This document shows, piece by piece, positions 35,233-44,477 of a stretch of 64,000 nucleotides of DNA. How positions within the stretch are numbered: position 1 is the stretch's first letter; each line of letters begins with the position of its first letter. The translations under genes and the position numbers were made by a program. The notes beneath the pieces were generated by a model that ran no database searches, was not told the DNA's origin, and saw only the letters and a list, made by a program, of their open reading frames with translations. The stretch lies in contig NZ_SPDV01000002.1 of NCBI RefSeq assembly GCF_004564275.1, positions 1-64,000 on the forward strand, read 5' to 3'. The DNA comes from Sphingomonas parva (ex Maeng et al. 2020). Its GTDB lineage: Bacteria > Pseudomonadota > Alphaproteobacteria > Sphingomonadales > Sphingomonadaceae.

Positions 35233-38200
35233 TGGCGGATCAGGGCCCGATCGACACCCCTGAGGATCCCGCTCCGGCCGCCGCACCCGCACGCCGTCGG
35301 CGGGGCCGCGCCGTCGCCAAGTGGACCGGCATCGGCATCCTCGGTCTTGTCGCCCTGTTCGGCGCCTTCTTCCTTTGGCTGAACTCAGAGCTCGGCCATC
35401 GCTACGTCGTCCGCCAGATCAACAATCTCGAGATGGCGTCGGGGCTCGACATCGATGTGGGCCGGATCGAAGGCTCACTGTTCGGCGAGCTCAAGCTCCA
35501 CGACATCAAGCTGCGCGACCCCAAGGGCCTGTTCTTCGTTGCGCCCGAGGCGACGCTGGACTGGCGGCCGCTCGCCTACTTCCGCAACCAGATCGACATC
35601 CGCGGCCTCACCATTCCCGAGGCGAGGCTCTACCGTCTGCCCGAGCTGCGCCCAGGCGATCCCAATGCGCCCCTGCTTCCCGACATCGACATCGACATCG
35701 GCCGATTTTCGGTGGGAAGGATCCATGTCGATCCCGCCGTCACCGGCTATCGACACCTTCTCGGGCTCAGCGGCCGCGCCAAGATCGCCGACGGGCGCGC
35801 GCAGGTGGCGCTCGATGCCGGCGCCCTTGCCGCGCCGAACCTCCCCGGCGGCGACAAGCTCGTTCTCCGGCTCGATGCCGTGCCGGAGCAGAATCGTTTG
35901 GGCATCGGCCTGCGCATCGAGGCACCGGCCAATGGTTTTGTCGCCGGGCTGACGGGTGTCCGCCAGCCGCTCGGCGTGCTCGTCACCGGCGCCGGCAATT
36001 GGACGAATTGGCAGGGTCGCGCCCGCGCTATGTTGGGCGGCAAGCCATTCGCCAACGTCGCGATCGGTGCGAAGAACGGCACCTTCAGCTTCAACGGTCC
36101 CATTCAGCCCGGCACGTTGCTTCCGGAAGGTCCTGCCCGGCGGCTCTTCTCCTCGGTCCAACTCGGCCTGGTGACCACCTTCGCCGAGCGCCGCGCAGAC
36201 ATGCGGCTGCGGCTCAACTCCTCGGCGATCGCGCTCGCCGCCGAGGGCCTGGTCGACCTAGGCCAAAGCCGATTCCAGAACCTCAAGGTCGCCGGCCGCC
36301 TGCTTCAGCCCGGTGCCATTGCGCCGAACCTCACGGCCCGCGGGTTCGAGGTCGCCGCCGTTCTCAACGGTGCGTTCGCCACGCCGTTCGCCGCATATGA
36401 CGTGAAGGCGGATGCGCTCGGCTTCAACGGCACCGTCCTCGAGGGCTTCACCGCGCGCGGCCGCGCCAAGGTCGACGCAGATCGGATCCGCATTCCCGTC
36501 TCCGCCCGTGCCCGCCGCGTCAGCGGGCTCGATCCGTCGGTCGGCGGCCTCCTTACCAATGTCGCCGTCGACGGCACCGTCTTCGTCAGCGGCACGCGCC
36601 TGGTCTCCGACGATCTTCGCGTCCGCTCCGACCGGCTGAACGCGACGATCGTGCTCGCCGCCGACATGGCGCGCGGCCTTTACCGCGCTGGGATCCAGGG
36701 AACGCTGAACAATTACCAGCTCGACGGCGTCGGCCTGCTCGACATCACCACCAACATGAATGTCACGACCTCCGCAGGCGGCTTCGGCCTCGACGGCCGC
36801 GTGGCGGTGCGGACGAAGCGGATCGACAACGCCACGGCGCGCGATTTCCTGGGTGGCAACGCCACCGCGTCCGCTCGGGTCCGGATGGATCCGGCCGGCG
36901 CGATCGTGCTGAACGACATAAGGCTCAACTCGCCGGGATTGAGAGTGACGTCCGGCAACGGCAGCTGGCGCCCGAACGGCAGCATCGACTTCCGCGTCGC
37001 CGGCGTGTCTCGCGATTACGGACCGCTGGCTGTCGTCGTGACCGGAACGGTGGACCGGCCGCAGGTCCAGCTCCGGGCAGCCAATCCGGGCTTCGGCATC
37101 GGTCCGCGCGACGTCACCGCCAGCATTCGCGCCACCGGGAACGGCTATCGGGTCAACGCCGCCGGTCAGTCGCAATACGGGCCGTTCACCGCCGACGTGA
37201 CGATCGTCCAGGGGCGGACGATGACGCTGGACGTCCATCGTCTGCTTTTCGCCGGCATGACCTTCACCGGCCGCGTGACGCAGAGCGCCGCAGGACCGTT
37301 CGTCGGCACCCTGGCGATGACCGGTGAGGGGATGAGCGGCACCATCCGCCTCGCCGCCGCCGGGCGCTACCAGCGCGCCGATGTGGATGCGACGGCAAAC
37401 GGAGCGCGGATCCCCGGCGATACGCCGATCCTGATCCAGCGGGCGATCGTGAACGCCAGCGTGATCCTCTATCCGGATGCGCCCCATGTGGTCGGCGATG
37501 CCCAATTCGCCGGCGTGCGCAGCGACAATTTCCATCTCGCCCGCGGCCGGGTGCGCGCCGATTACCGCGGCGGACGGGGCACTGCCCAAGTGTTCGCCGA
37601 AGGCTCGAGCGGCGTTCCGTTCCGCGTTGCCGCGAACGTGGCGCTCGCCCCTGACGTGATCCGCGCGGCTGCCCAGGGACAGGTGAACAACATCCCGTTC
37701 CGCCTCGCCCGGCCGGCCGAGATCCGCCCGGTCGCCGGTGGCTGGCAGCTGTCGCCCGCCCAGATCGTCCTGCCGCAGGGGAACGTCCTGCTCGCCGGCC
37801 GCACCGGCGCCGCCGGGACCGTAATCCAGTCGCGGTTGAACGATTTCGATCTCTCGATCCTCAACGCTTTCTCTCCGGCCCTCGGCGTCGGCGGCCGCGC
37901 TTCCGGCAGCATCGATTTCGCCCAGCCGGCCGGTTCGGCCTTTCCGCGTGCCGACGCACGGCTCAACGTCACGGGGTTCACCCGCTCCGGCGTGGCGACG
38001 CGGTCGCCGCCCGTCGATCTGGCGCTTGCCGGCGCCCTCCGGCCTGAGGGGGGCACGGCTGCTGCCGTGATACGCCGCGGCGGCAACGTCGTCGGCAGGG
38101 CTCAGGTTCGCCTGCAGCCGGTGGGTCCCGGCGCGGGCGGCTGGATGGAGCGCCTGCTCGCCGCACCCCTCCAGGGTGGTATTCGCTACAATGGCCCGGC

Positions 38201-39461
38201 TGACGTCCTCTGGTCGTTCAGCGGCATGACGAGCCAGCAGCTTTCCGGTCCGATCGGCATCGCGGCCGATTTCAGTGGACGGGTGCAGGCGCCGCAGCTG
38301 AATGGCGTCATCCGCGCCAACAACCTCATCTTCACCGACGAGACCTATGGCACCCGGATCACCAACCTCGCCGTCCAGGGCCGGTTCACCAATTCCGACC
38401 TGCAGATCGACCGCATATCCGGACGGGCCGGAGAGGGCACGATCGAGGGCCAGGGCCGGATCGGCTTCGCCGCCAATTCGGGCTTCCCGATGGACGTACG
38501 CGTGAACCTCCAGGATGCGCAGCTCGCCCGTAGCGACAATATCGGCGCGACGGTGAGCGGCAATCTGGCGATCACCAACAGCCGGGCCAACGGCGCGTTG
38601 ATCGCGGGCGATCTCAACATCCCGAATGTCCGCTACCAGATCATCCGCCAGGGCGCGGCGCAGGTCGTCGAACTGCAGGGCGTTCGCCGCAAGGGCGAGC
38701 CGCTGCCGGTGCCCGGCGCGGAGGAGCAGGCCTCCGGCACGCCGAGCAACTGGAAGCTGGATCTGCGTGTCCGGGCCGACAACCAGCTGTTCATCTCCGG
38801 CATGGGCCTGGAGTCCGAATGGTCCGCCGATCTCAGGATCCAGGGCACGACGGCCACGCCGACGATCGTCGGAGAGGCGGATGTGATCCGCGGTACCTTC
38901 AGCTTCAGCGGGCGGCGCTTCGATCTCACCCGCGGCCATATCGCCTTCACCGGCGCGCGACCCCCCAACCCGCGCATCGATCTGGTCGCCACCGCGGACG
39001 TCGAGGATGTGACCGTCAATATCAACGTCAGCGGAAGCGCCAACAATCCGCAGATTGCTTTCACCTCGACGCCGGCCCTGCCGCAGGACGAATTGCTTTC
39101 GCGGATCCTGTTTGGCGGCTCGATCAGCGAGATATCGGCCCTGCAGGCGGTGCAGCTCGCCTCGTCGCTCAACAGCCTGCGCGGCGGCGGTGGCGGATTG
39201 AACCCGCTGGGCAAGCTTCGGTCGGCCACCGGCCTGGACCGCCTGCGCGTGCTCGGTGCCGACGAGACCACCGGCCGCGGCACGGCCGTGGCCGCCGGTT
39301 TCTACATCTCGAACGACATCTATCTCGAGTTGATCACCGACGCCCGCGGCTATACCGCCACGCAGATCGAGGTCGCGCTCTCCCGCGCGCTCTCCGTCCT
39401 GTTCCAGGCGGGCTCGCAGGGCAACTCCAGCCTGAACGCCCGCTACCGCAAGCAATATTGA
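35232..39461 (+). CDS. tamB: Translocation and assembly module protein TamB (AsmA-like, DUF490)
   Basis: A 1409-residue protein with an Arg-rich cytoplasmic start and one inner-membrane helix at about 31-50. A very long repetitive beta-strand body (beta-taco groove) has AsmA-like segments such as SGLDIDVGRIEGSLFGELKL. A C-terminal DUF490 domain holds LPQDELLSRILFGGSISEIS and ends in a beta-strand-rich tail. It spans the periplasm from the inner membrane to TamA and is thought to move lipid or help barrel assembly. Length is within the TamB norm. The one-base overlap with tamA implies coupled translation. Confidence 0.93.
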   Translation: MADQGPIDTPEDPAPAAAPARRRRGRAVAKWTGIGILGLVALFGAFFLWLNSELGHRYVVRQINNLEMASGLDIDVGRIEGSLFGELKLHDIKLRDPKGLFFVAPEATLDWRPLAYFRNQIDIRGLTIPEARLYRLPELRPGDPNAPLLPDIDIDIGRFSVGRIHVDPAVTGYRHLLGLSGRAKIADGRAQVALDAGALAAPNLPGGDKLVLRLDAVPEQNRLGIGLRIEAPANGFVAGLTGVRQPLGVLVTGAGNWTNWQGRARAMLGGKPFANVAIGAKNGTFSFNGPIQPGTLLPEGPARRLFSSVQLGLVTTFAERRADMRLRLNSSAIALAAEGLVDLGQSRFQNLKVAGRLLQPGAIAPNLTARGFEVAAVLNGAFATPFAAYDVKADALGFNGTVLEGFTARGRAKVDADRIRIPVSARARRVSGLDPSVGGLLTNVAVDGTVFVSGTRLVSDDLRVRSDRLNATIVLAADMARGLYRAGIQGTLNNYQLDGVGLLDITTNMNVTTSAGGFGLDGRVAVRTKRIDNATARDFLGGNATASARVRMDPAGAIVLNDIRLNSPGLRVTSGNGSWRPNGSIDFRVAGVSRDYGPLAVVVTGTVDRPQVQLRAANPGFGIGPRDVTASIRATGNGYRVNAAGQSQYGPFTADVTIVQGRTMTLDVHRLLFAGMTFTGRVTQSAAGPFVGTLAMTGEGMSGTIRLAAAGRYQRADVDATANGARIPGDTPILIQRAIVNASVILYPDAPHVVGDAQFAGVRSDNFHLARGRVRADYRGGRGTAQVFAEGSSGVPFRVAANVALAPDVIRAAAQGQVNNIPFRLARPAEIRPVAGGWQLSPAQIVLPQGNVLLAGRTGAAGTVIQSRLNDFDLSILNAFSPALGVGGRASGSIDFAQPAGSAFPRADARLNVTGFTRSGVATRSPPVDLALAGALRPEGGTAAAVIRRGGNVVGRAQVRLQPVGPGAGGWMERLLAAPLQGGIRYNGPADVLWSFSGMTSQQLSGPIGIAADFSGRVQAPQLNGVIRANNLIFTDETYGTRITNLAVQGRFTNSDLQIDRISGRAGEGTIEGQGRIGFAANSGFPMDVRVNLQDAQLARSDNIGATVSGNLAITNSRANGALIAGDLNIPNVRYQIIRQGAAQVVELQGVRRKGEPLPVPGAEEQASGTPSNWKLDLRVRADNQLFISGMGLESEWSADLRIQGTTATPTIVGEADVIRGTFSFSGRRFDLTRGHIAFTGARPPNPRIDLVATADVEDVTVNINVSGSANNPQIAFTSTPALPQDELLSRILFGGSISEISALQAVQLASSLNSLRGGGGGLNPLGKLRSATGLDRLRVLGADETTGRGTAVAAGFYISNDIYLELITDARGYTATQIEVALSRALSVLFQAGSQGNSSLNARYRKQY

Positions 39462-39468
39462 GAATCGG

Positions 39469-39876
39469 GTGGACTGGCATCTTACCAAGGAGTGGCTCTC
39501 CGCCACGACGCATCTCGACATGGACGCGCTCCATGTTCACGCCGGCGTGCTCCTGCAGATCGCCGTGGCGCTGCTGCTGCGCAAGCGCCTCTCCAGCCCC
39601 TGGCCCTGGCTGGCCGTGCTGGCCGTGACTCTCGCCAACGAGATCTACGACTATCGCTACGAGGTCTGGCCCAATCGCGGCGACCAGCGGGCCGAGTCGC
39701 TGCGCGATCTCTGGAACACGCTGCTGCTTCCGAGCGTGATCCTCGTCATCGCCCGATATCTTCCTTCGCTGTTTTCCGCACAGGCCCGGGAGGCGGAGCC
39801 GCTCGGGGACGTCTCAGCCGCCGATGCGGGTGAGGCCGGCGCCGCGTGCTGCGAGGCCAGGCAAGGCTCGCAATAA
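39469..39876 (+). CDS. Small membrane protein, VanZ-like topology, function unknown
   Basis: A 135-residue protein from GTG 39469, 7 bases after tamB. Three hydrophobic segments are seen (about 22-36, 44-57 and 85-100) with EIYDYRYEVWPNRGDQRAESLRDLWNT between the second and third. A charged, Asp/Arg-bearing loop followed by D(L/I)xxN(T/L) recalls small VanZ-like inner-membrane proteins. Its last 63 bases overlap the opposing oxidoreductase gene, so the true 3' part may carry little function. Confidence 0.65.
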   Translation: MDWHLTKEWLSATTHLDMDALHVHAGVLLQIAVALLLRKRLSSPWPWLAVLAVTLANEIYDYRYEVWPNRGDQRAESLRDLWNTLLLPSVILVIARYLPSLFSAQAREAEPLGDVSAADAGEAGAACCEARQGSQ

Positions 39877-40890
39877 GAGCAGGGCCGCTTCCCGGACGGG
39901 CCTTTCCGCTATCCGGCGCAGCGCCTCGGCGATCACGATCGGGCGGCGGCTTCGACGGGCAAAGTCCGATTGCCACTCCGGCGCCGCGCGGCCCGCGAGC
40001 AGCGCTTCCGCCGCGCTCCGCCCGCTCTCGAGCGCGATCGCAATGCCGTCGCCGGCGAGAGAAGCGATCACCGCCGCCTGGTCTCCCAGCCGATAGACGT
40101 CGCGCCCGGTCCTGCGGGCCCGCCAGCCGTAGGGGACCCCCGCCACTGCGCTCCACGGTCCGACCTCGCCGGCTTCCAGCCGTGCGGCGAGCGCCGGCAG
40201 CTCCGCCGCGAGCGCCCGGACGAGCGGTTCCGCGCCGCCGGCCGCCTTCAGCCGCGCCCGCGATGCGGAGAGGCAGAGATTGACCTGCCCATCGTCCTGG
40301 ATGAGCAGGCCGGCATAGCCGCCGTCGAACAGGTGGAGCTCGATCCAGCCGTCGAGATCGCGGGCCAGATCGCGCCCCGGAGCGAGCGCGGCGCGCAGGC
40401 CGATCGGCGCCTCGGCGATCGCCGCATCGCGTTCGGCGCCGCGCATCTCGTGCTTACCGGTTGCCAGCAGCAGCGCATCGGCCACGATCTCCTCGCCGTC
40501 GTCCAACCGGATGCGAAGGCTGTCCGCCGCGCGCACGGTGCGTCCCCGGACGATCTCCGCGCCGGCGCGTGCCGCCGCATCGAGCAGGGCCTCGTCCAGC
40601 GTGCGCCGTGAGAGGCCCGCGGCGCGGTAAGGCAGCGCCGCCTCGACCGTGCGGCGACTGGAGACCAGGCGCAGCCTCTTGATCGGGCGGGCGCCGAGCG
40701 CGCCCGGATCGATGCCGAGACGGTGCAGCGCTGCGAGCGAATCCCATCCCAGGAAGCCGCCGCACACCACGTCGCGAGGCGCAGCGTTTCGTTCGAACAG
40801 CAGCGGCCGCGCACCGCCTTGGCCAAGGCGGATCGCGGCGGCGGCACCCGCCGGCCCGCCGCCGACGATCAGCGCAGCCGCTCGACGCAT
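39814..40890 (-). CDS. FAD-dependent oxidoreductase (geranylgeranyl-reductase-like) of the type III PKS operon
   Basis: A 358-residue flavoprotein from ATG 40890. The Rossmann motif is VGGGPAGAAAAIRLGQGG at the N-terminus. CGGFLGWDSLAAL follows, and near the C-terminus lies YRLGDQAAVIASLAGDGI, a GD motif of the UbiH/GGR family. It overlaps the methyltransferase gene by 22 bases. In other type III PKS operons a flavoprotein hydroxylates or oxidises the aromatic product to a quinone; a similar tailoring job is inferred here. Confidence 0.87.
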   Translation of the reverse strand: MRRAAALIVGGGPAGAAAAIRLGQGGARPLLFERNAAPRDVVCGGFLGWDSLAALHRLGIDPGALGARPIKRLRLVSSRRTVEAALPYRAAGLSRRTLDEALLDAAARAGAEIVRGRTVRAADSLRIRLDDGEEIVADALLLATGKHEMRGAERDAAIAEAPIGLRAALAPGRDLARDLDGWIELHLFDGGYAGLLIQDDGQVNLCLSASRARLKAAGGAEPLVRALAAELPALAARLEAGEVGPWSAVAGVPYGWRARRTGRDVYRLGDQAAVIASLAGDGIAIALESGRSAAEALLAGRAAPEWQSDFARRSRRPIVIAEALRRIAERPVREAALLLLRALPGLAARGAGLTRIGG

Positions 40891-41516
40891 AGTCGAAACG
40901 GAAAACGGCGGACCACGCGAGCCTCGGAGACACCCGCGGCCGCGAGCAGCGGGCGCCACTCGTGGGGGCGAAAGGCCCTGGCGATCGAAAGCTGGCCATC
41001 CTCACGGACGATGCGGTGCACCCGGAGCAGCCGGGCGAGGAAGGGGTAGCCGAAATAGGAAAAAGGGTGGCGGTGGAGGTCGTTGACCAGCCAGCCACGT
41101 GCCGTGTTCGCCTCCATCCACGCGAGGAAGGTGCGAAGCTCCTCGTCTTCCATATGATGGGCGACGAGACTCGAGACGACGAGGTCGAACTGCCCCTGGT
41201 CGCGATAGTCGCCGGTCCGCCACACAATTCCGCTGCCCGGCGGTGTGGCCGCACGAGCGACGGCTTCGCTTTTGGGATTGAGATCGACCCCGACCAGATC
41301 GGCGGTCTTGCGAGCGCGCCTGGCCCAATGTGCGATGCGTCGGAGCATGCCGCCGTCTCCGAAGCCCACATCGAGGAGGCTGAACCGATCGAGCCTCGCC
41401 GTCGCCTGCCTGACGAACGACAGGGTAGGACGTGCGGCGAGCGTCCAGACGTTCACGCGGCCGAGATCGGAGAGGACGGCATCGTAGACGGCCGGCGGAA
41501 GGGCAGGGTCATCCAT
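40869..41516 (-). CDS. SAM-dependent methyltransferase of the type III PKS operon
   Basis: A 215-residue class I methyltransferase from ATG 41516. Motif I is LLDVGFGDGGML (about 48-59), GVDLNPKSEA is motif II, and the post-motif region FDLVVSSLVAHHMEDEE follows. The open frame continues upstream through the PKS gene but only as shadow sequence. It lies 35 bases after the PKS stop and overlaps the FAD oxidoreductase. Family members in such operons methylate phenolic hydroxyls or ring carbons; the acceptor here is unknown. Confidence 0.87.
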   Translation of the reverse strand: MDDPALPPAVYDAVLSDLGRVNVWTLAARPTLSFVRQATARLDRFSLLDVGFGDGGMLRRIAHWARRARKTADLVGVDLNPKSEAVARAATPPGSGIVWRTGDYRDQGQFDLVVSSLVAHHMEDEELRTFLAWMEANTARGWLVNDLHRHPFSYFGYPFLARLLRVHRIVREDGQLSIARAFRPHEWRPLLAAAGVSEARVVRRFPFRLCVERLR

Positions 41517-41551
41517 CTGCTCATCGGCGCGGACGCGGGCCTGCAGCCTCC

Positions 41552-42616
41552 TCACAGGGTCCGCCGGAAGTGGAAGCCCTCCGCCGCGAGGCCCGGTCCG
41601 AAGGCCAGGGCGACGCCGCGCCGCCGCTCCGGCTGCGCCAGCAGCCTGGCGAGGACGAACGGCAGCGTCGAGGATGACATGTTGCCGAACTCGGCGAGCA
41701 CCGCGCGGGACTCGGCGAGCGCCTCGGACGCAAGGCCGAGTCCGTGCTCGACGGCGTCGAGCACCGAGCGGCCGCCGGCGTGCACCGCCCAGGCATCGAT
41801 CTCGCCTACGTCGACGCCGTCCAGCATGGCCGATCGGACGCCCGGGTCCTGCAGCGCCCCGGCGATCCGGCCGGGCACTTCGCCAGACAGCTCCATGGCG
41901 AAACCGGTGTCGCCGATCGTCCAGCGGATCAACCCAGCCGATTCGGGCAAGGTCGCGGCGAACGGACGCTCGAGCGCGAGCCCCGGCCCTTCGCCGCTGA
42001 CGATCATTGCGGCTGCGCCGTCGCCGAACTGCAGCATCGCGAGCAGCGGCTCCACACGGCTCTCGAACTGCAGATGGAGGCTGGAGAGCTCGACCGTTAC
42101 CACGAGGACCCGCGCTTGCGGTTCCGACCGCGCGATATGATAGGCGACGCGCAAGGCCGAGATCGCGGCATAGCAGCCCATGAAGCCGACCAGCGTCCGC
42201 TCGATGTCGCCTGGAAGGCCAAGCTCCGCCGCGATGATCTGGTCGATGCCGGGCGCAACGAAGCCGGTACAGCTGGCCACGACGAGATGTGTGATGCCGG
42301 CGAGCGCGCCCAGCGCCCGAATGGCCTGCAAAGCCAGCCGCGGCGCCTGCTCGGCATAGATCGCCATCCGGGCGGCCGTGCCCGGCTGTCCGGCATGATA
42401 GAAACCGCCGGCCGAGACGGGCGAGCCCCCGCCCCCGGTCTGCGGTAGCACCGACCATCTGTGGCCGATGCCTGACCTCTCCGCCATGCGACGGAACAGG
42501 GCGCGCTGACGCGGATCGGCGATCTGCGTTTCCGCCCAATCGATGAAGGCGTGGTGGACGTCATGGCCCGGGACGGCAGTGCCGATCGCGTTGATGCAGG
42601 CTGTACGCGTGGTCAT
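41552..42616 (-). CDS. Type III polyketide synthase (chalcone/stilbene synthase-like)
   Basis: A 354-residue homodimeric condensing enzyme. The Cys148-His279-Asn312 triad sits in GFMGCYAAI, WAVHAGGRSVLD and EFGNMSSST. CTGFVAPGIDQ and QFGDGAAAM are family blocks. Bacterial relatives extend a fatty acyl or similar starter with malonyl-CoA to alkylresorcinols, alkylpyrones or phloroglucinol. With the methyltransferase and FAD oxidoreductase directly downstream it forms a three-gene pathway, likely for a methylated resorcinol/quinone or pyrone lipid. Starter choice cannot be read. Confidence 0.93.
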   Translation of the reverse strand: MTTRTACINAIGTAVPGHDVHHAFIDWAETQIADPRQRALFRRMAERSGIGHRWSVLPQTGGGGSPVSAGGFYHAGQPGTAARMAIYAEQAPRLALQAIRALGALAGITHLVVASCTGFVAPGIDQIIAAELGLPGDIERTLVGFMGCYAAISALRVAYHIARSEPQARVLVVTVELSSLHLQFESRVEPLLAMLQFGDGAAAMIVSGEGPGLALERPFAATLPESAGLIRWTIGDTGFAMELSGEVPGRIAGALQDPGVRSAMLDGVDVGEIDAWAVHAGGRSVLDAVEHGLGLASEALAESRAVLAEFGNMSSSTLPFVLARLLAQPERRRGVALAFGPGLAAEGFHFRRTL

Positions 42617-42919
42617 GCTCCCGAGACTGCGAACCTGGTTCTCTCGAACCGCCGAGCGCCTCGTCCGGTAGGTGGCGGGATACGCCGCAAACGTTCAAGG
42701 ACCTCGCACCCGACTAACGGGTGCCGGTGATAGATGCACGTAGCTCGATCGAGTTCCCGAACAGGAGTGTCGCACCGGACGGTCCGATCCGGTTCTTACG
42801 GTCGAAAGGCCGGTGCGCAGGCGGGCTTGACGTTCCGCACATCAGTCCGCAGAGGCACGTCCGCTGGTCCCGAGCAGGGCCGGCCTTGGTTTCGCGTGGT
42901 ATCAGAGGCCCGACTGCGG
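42617..42919. other. Intergenic region without a recognisable gene
   Basis: 303 bases upstream of the type III PKS gene and of a small plus-strand frame. It should contain the PKS operon promoter. Open frames here are Arg/Gly/Pro-rich shadows; no repeat or RNA structure stands out. Confidence 0.5.
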
Positions 42920-43072
42920 ATGTGGATCGATAATTTCCTGAAATCGATGGGACTGTCCTACACGACCCGTCACCATATGGCGGAGCGTGTCCGCCGTACC
43001 GACTGGCGCTTCCTCGGCGCTGTCATCGCGCTGTTCGGCTCGCTCGGGGCCATCATCTTCGTCATCGCCTGA
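42920..43072 (+). CDS. Small single-pass membrane protein, function unknown
   Basis: A 50-residue frame from ATG 42920 with an amphipathic basic half and a C-terminal membrane segment FLGAVIALFGSLGAIIFVIA that ends the protein. The hydrophobic helix and positive-inside basic part argue that it is real. The Shine-Dalgarno is weak (AGAGG about 13 bases upstream). It lies alone between the PKS operon and tRNA-Phe. Confidence 0.5.
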   Translation: MWIDNFLKSMGLSYTTRHHMAERVRRTDWRFLGAVIALFGSLGAIIFVIA

Positions 43073-43216
43073 ACGAAAGAGCAGCGTCCTGCTTCCGCGG
43101 GCGATGGCCTCTCGGCACGAATATAAGCCGCTTGGCTGGGCGCCATGGCGCTGAACCATGCGCCTTGGTGCCAGGTGCCGGCACGATGCGGCACGCGATC
43201 GTTCAGGACGAAGGGA

Positions 43217-43292
43217 TGGTGCCCAGGGGCGGGATCGAACCACCGACACCGTGATTTTCAGTCACGTGCTCTACCAACTGAGCTACCTGGGC
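43217..43292 (-). tRNA. tRNA-Phe (anticodon GAA)
   Basis: The minus strand folds as a 76-base cloverleaf. The acceptor stem GCCCAGG pairs with CCTGGGC, the D-loop has AGCTCAGTTGGTAGAGC, the anticodon loop CTGAAAA gives GAA, and the T-arm has GGTTCGATCC. A genomically encoded ACCA end is present. It lies 38 bases downstream of yacG on the same strand, so it may be read through from that operon. Confidence 0.97.
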
Positions 43293-43330
43293 GTCACCGC
43301 GAGTGCGGACGAGCGGGCCTATAGAAGGGG

Positions 43331-43510
43331 TTATCGCTCGCTGTCCAGCCCGTCTGGCGGAAATTCGTCCGCCGGTGGTCCCGGGACGCGGTAGGAATCT
43401 CCCAGCCAGTTGAGGAGATCGCGATCGCGGCACCCTTGGCTGCAAAAGGGCGTGTGGGTCTGCGTCGGCGGCTTTCCGCAAAGCGGGCAGCCCGCGCGCT
43501 TCCTAGGCAT
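43331..43510 (-). CDS. yacG: DNA gyrase inhibitor YacG (zinc-finger protein)
   Basis: A 59-residue protein from ATG 43510. Four zinc ligands are Cys8 and Cys11 (CPLC) and Cys23 and Cys27 (CSQGC), the fixed YacG spacing. RDRDLLNWLGDSYRVPG after the zinc knuckle is the conserved GyrB-binding segment. It overlaps the ribonuclease gene by 8 bases. It blocks DNA binding by gyrase in E. coli. Confidence 0.92.
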   Translation of the reverse strand: MPRKRAGCPLCGKPPTQTHTPFCSQGCRDRDLLNWLGDSYRVPGPPADEFPPDGLDSER

Positions 43511-44477
43511 GGCGGCTGTGGACATGGCCCGCCGATATGGCGAGGCCTGGATCGGCCTGCAAGGATACGGCCATTCCGATCCTGCGGGAGAGGGTGTCGA
43601 GCCATGAAGGATTGGCCTCGATCCGCGCGATAATCGGCGGCGCGGCGGTGATCGTGCGGCCGCCCGCGCCGCTGCTGCGCTCCGCCTGGCGGAGCAGGGC
43701 GCGCGCTGCTGCACCGACGGGATCCGCCTGAACGATCTCGGCAAGCGAGGCGCGGCTGCGACGACGCACGATCTGGAGAAATCCGAAGCCGTTCACCCCG
43801 GTTCGTTCGAAGGGCTGGGGCAGAACGGCGTCGAGCGCGGCCGCGGCCGCCTGCCGCTCGGCCTTCCCGGTCAGTGTGGGAAGATCGATGCCGATCGATC
43901 CTCCGATGTCCATTCGCCGGATCGTCCGACCGGCCGCCTCTGCTCCGGCGGCGGCGAGTGCGGCCGGTGGCAGGGCGCCGTCGACGTCGAACAAGGTCAT
44001 CGCCGGCGTGAGACTCATCCGCAGCGCGCCGCCCCGGAAAGCAATTTCCCCCGACAGAGCTTCCTCGAGAAGCTCCGACCAGCCCGCTTCTTCGAAGGGA
44101 TCATGGCCCGGCGGCGGCGCCGCCGCCGCGCCGACGCGTTCCGCCAGCGGGGGGGCGTCGCGCGGCGGCGCCTCGGTCGTGCGGGCGCGGGCAAGCTTCG
44201 GACGGCCTCGTTCCGGGATCGGCTCGCGTGTGATCTCGATCCGGATCGCCTGCCCTTGGGTGAGATGTGCGGGCAGCGGCTCGATCAGCGCCTCGCCGCC
44301 CTCGAATCGCGCAAGGCCACGGCGGCCCGGCACATGGATTTCGGCCAGTCGCGCCGGCAGCACCGCGCCCAGCCTTGATCCCCCGGGAAGCTCGATCGCC
44401 GCTTCGACGATGCGGCCGTCTTCGACGAGGATCGCCCGGTTCTCACCGATGCCCTCCTCGTAGATCCACTCAGCCAA
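43503..44477 (-). CDS. RNase E/G family ribonuclease, short form
   Basis: A 324-residue RNase G-like protein. The N-terminus has GENRAILVEDGRIVEAAIEL with an S1-like part (VPGRRGLARFEGGEALI). The two catalytic Asp regions can be matched to LFDVDG and RRMDIGGSIGIDLPTL. The usual Zn-link Cys pair and much of the 5'-sensor/DNase-I-like region are absent, making it far shorter than E. coli RNase G (about 490). It overlaps maf upstream and yacG downstream by 8 bases each, an arrangement I regard as typical for sphingomonads. Confidence 0.85.
   Translation of the reverse strand: MAEWIYEEGIGENRAILVEDGRIVEAAIELPGGSRLGAVLPARLAEIHVPGRRGLARFEGGEALIEPLPAHLTQGQAIRIEITREPIPERGRPKLARARTTEAPPRDAPPLAERVGAAAAPPPGHDPFEEAGWSELLEEALSGEIAFRGGALRMSLTPAMTLFDVDGALPPAALAAAGAEAAGRTIRRMDIGGSIGIDLPTLTGKAERQAAAAALDAVLPQPFERTGVNGFGFLQIVRRRSRASLAEIVQADPVGAAARALLRQAERSSGAGGRTITAAPPIIARIEANPSWLDTLSRRIGMAVSLQADPGLAISAGHVHSRHA

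Noticed and set aside
33064..35292. Open frame of 742 codons on the minus strand
   Set aside because: Antisense to tamA, which has a signal peptide, POTRA and barrel motifs in the sense frame.
36258..39521. Open frame of 1087 codons on the minus strand
   Set aside because: Antisense to tamB; composition rich in Arg, Asp, Glu and Gly without motifs, typical of shadow frames.
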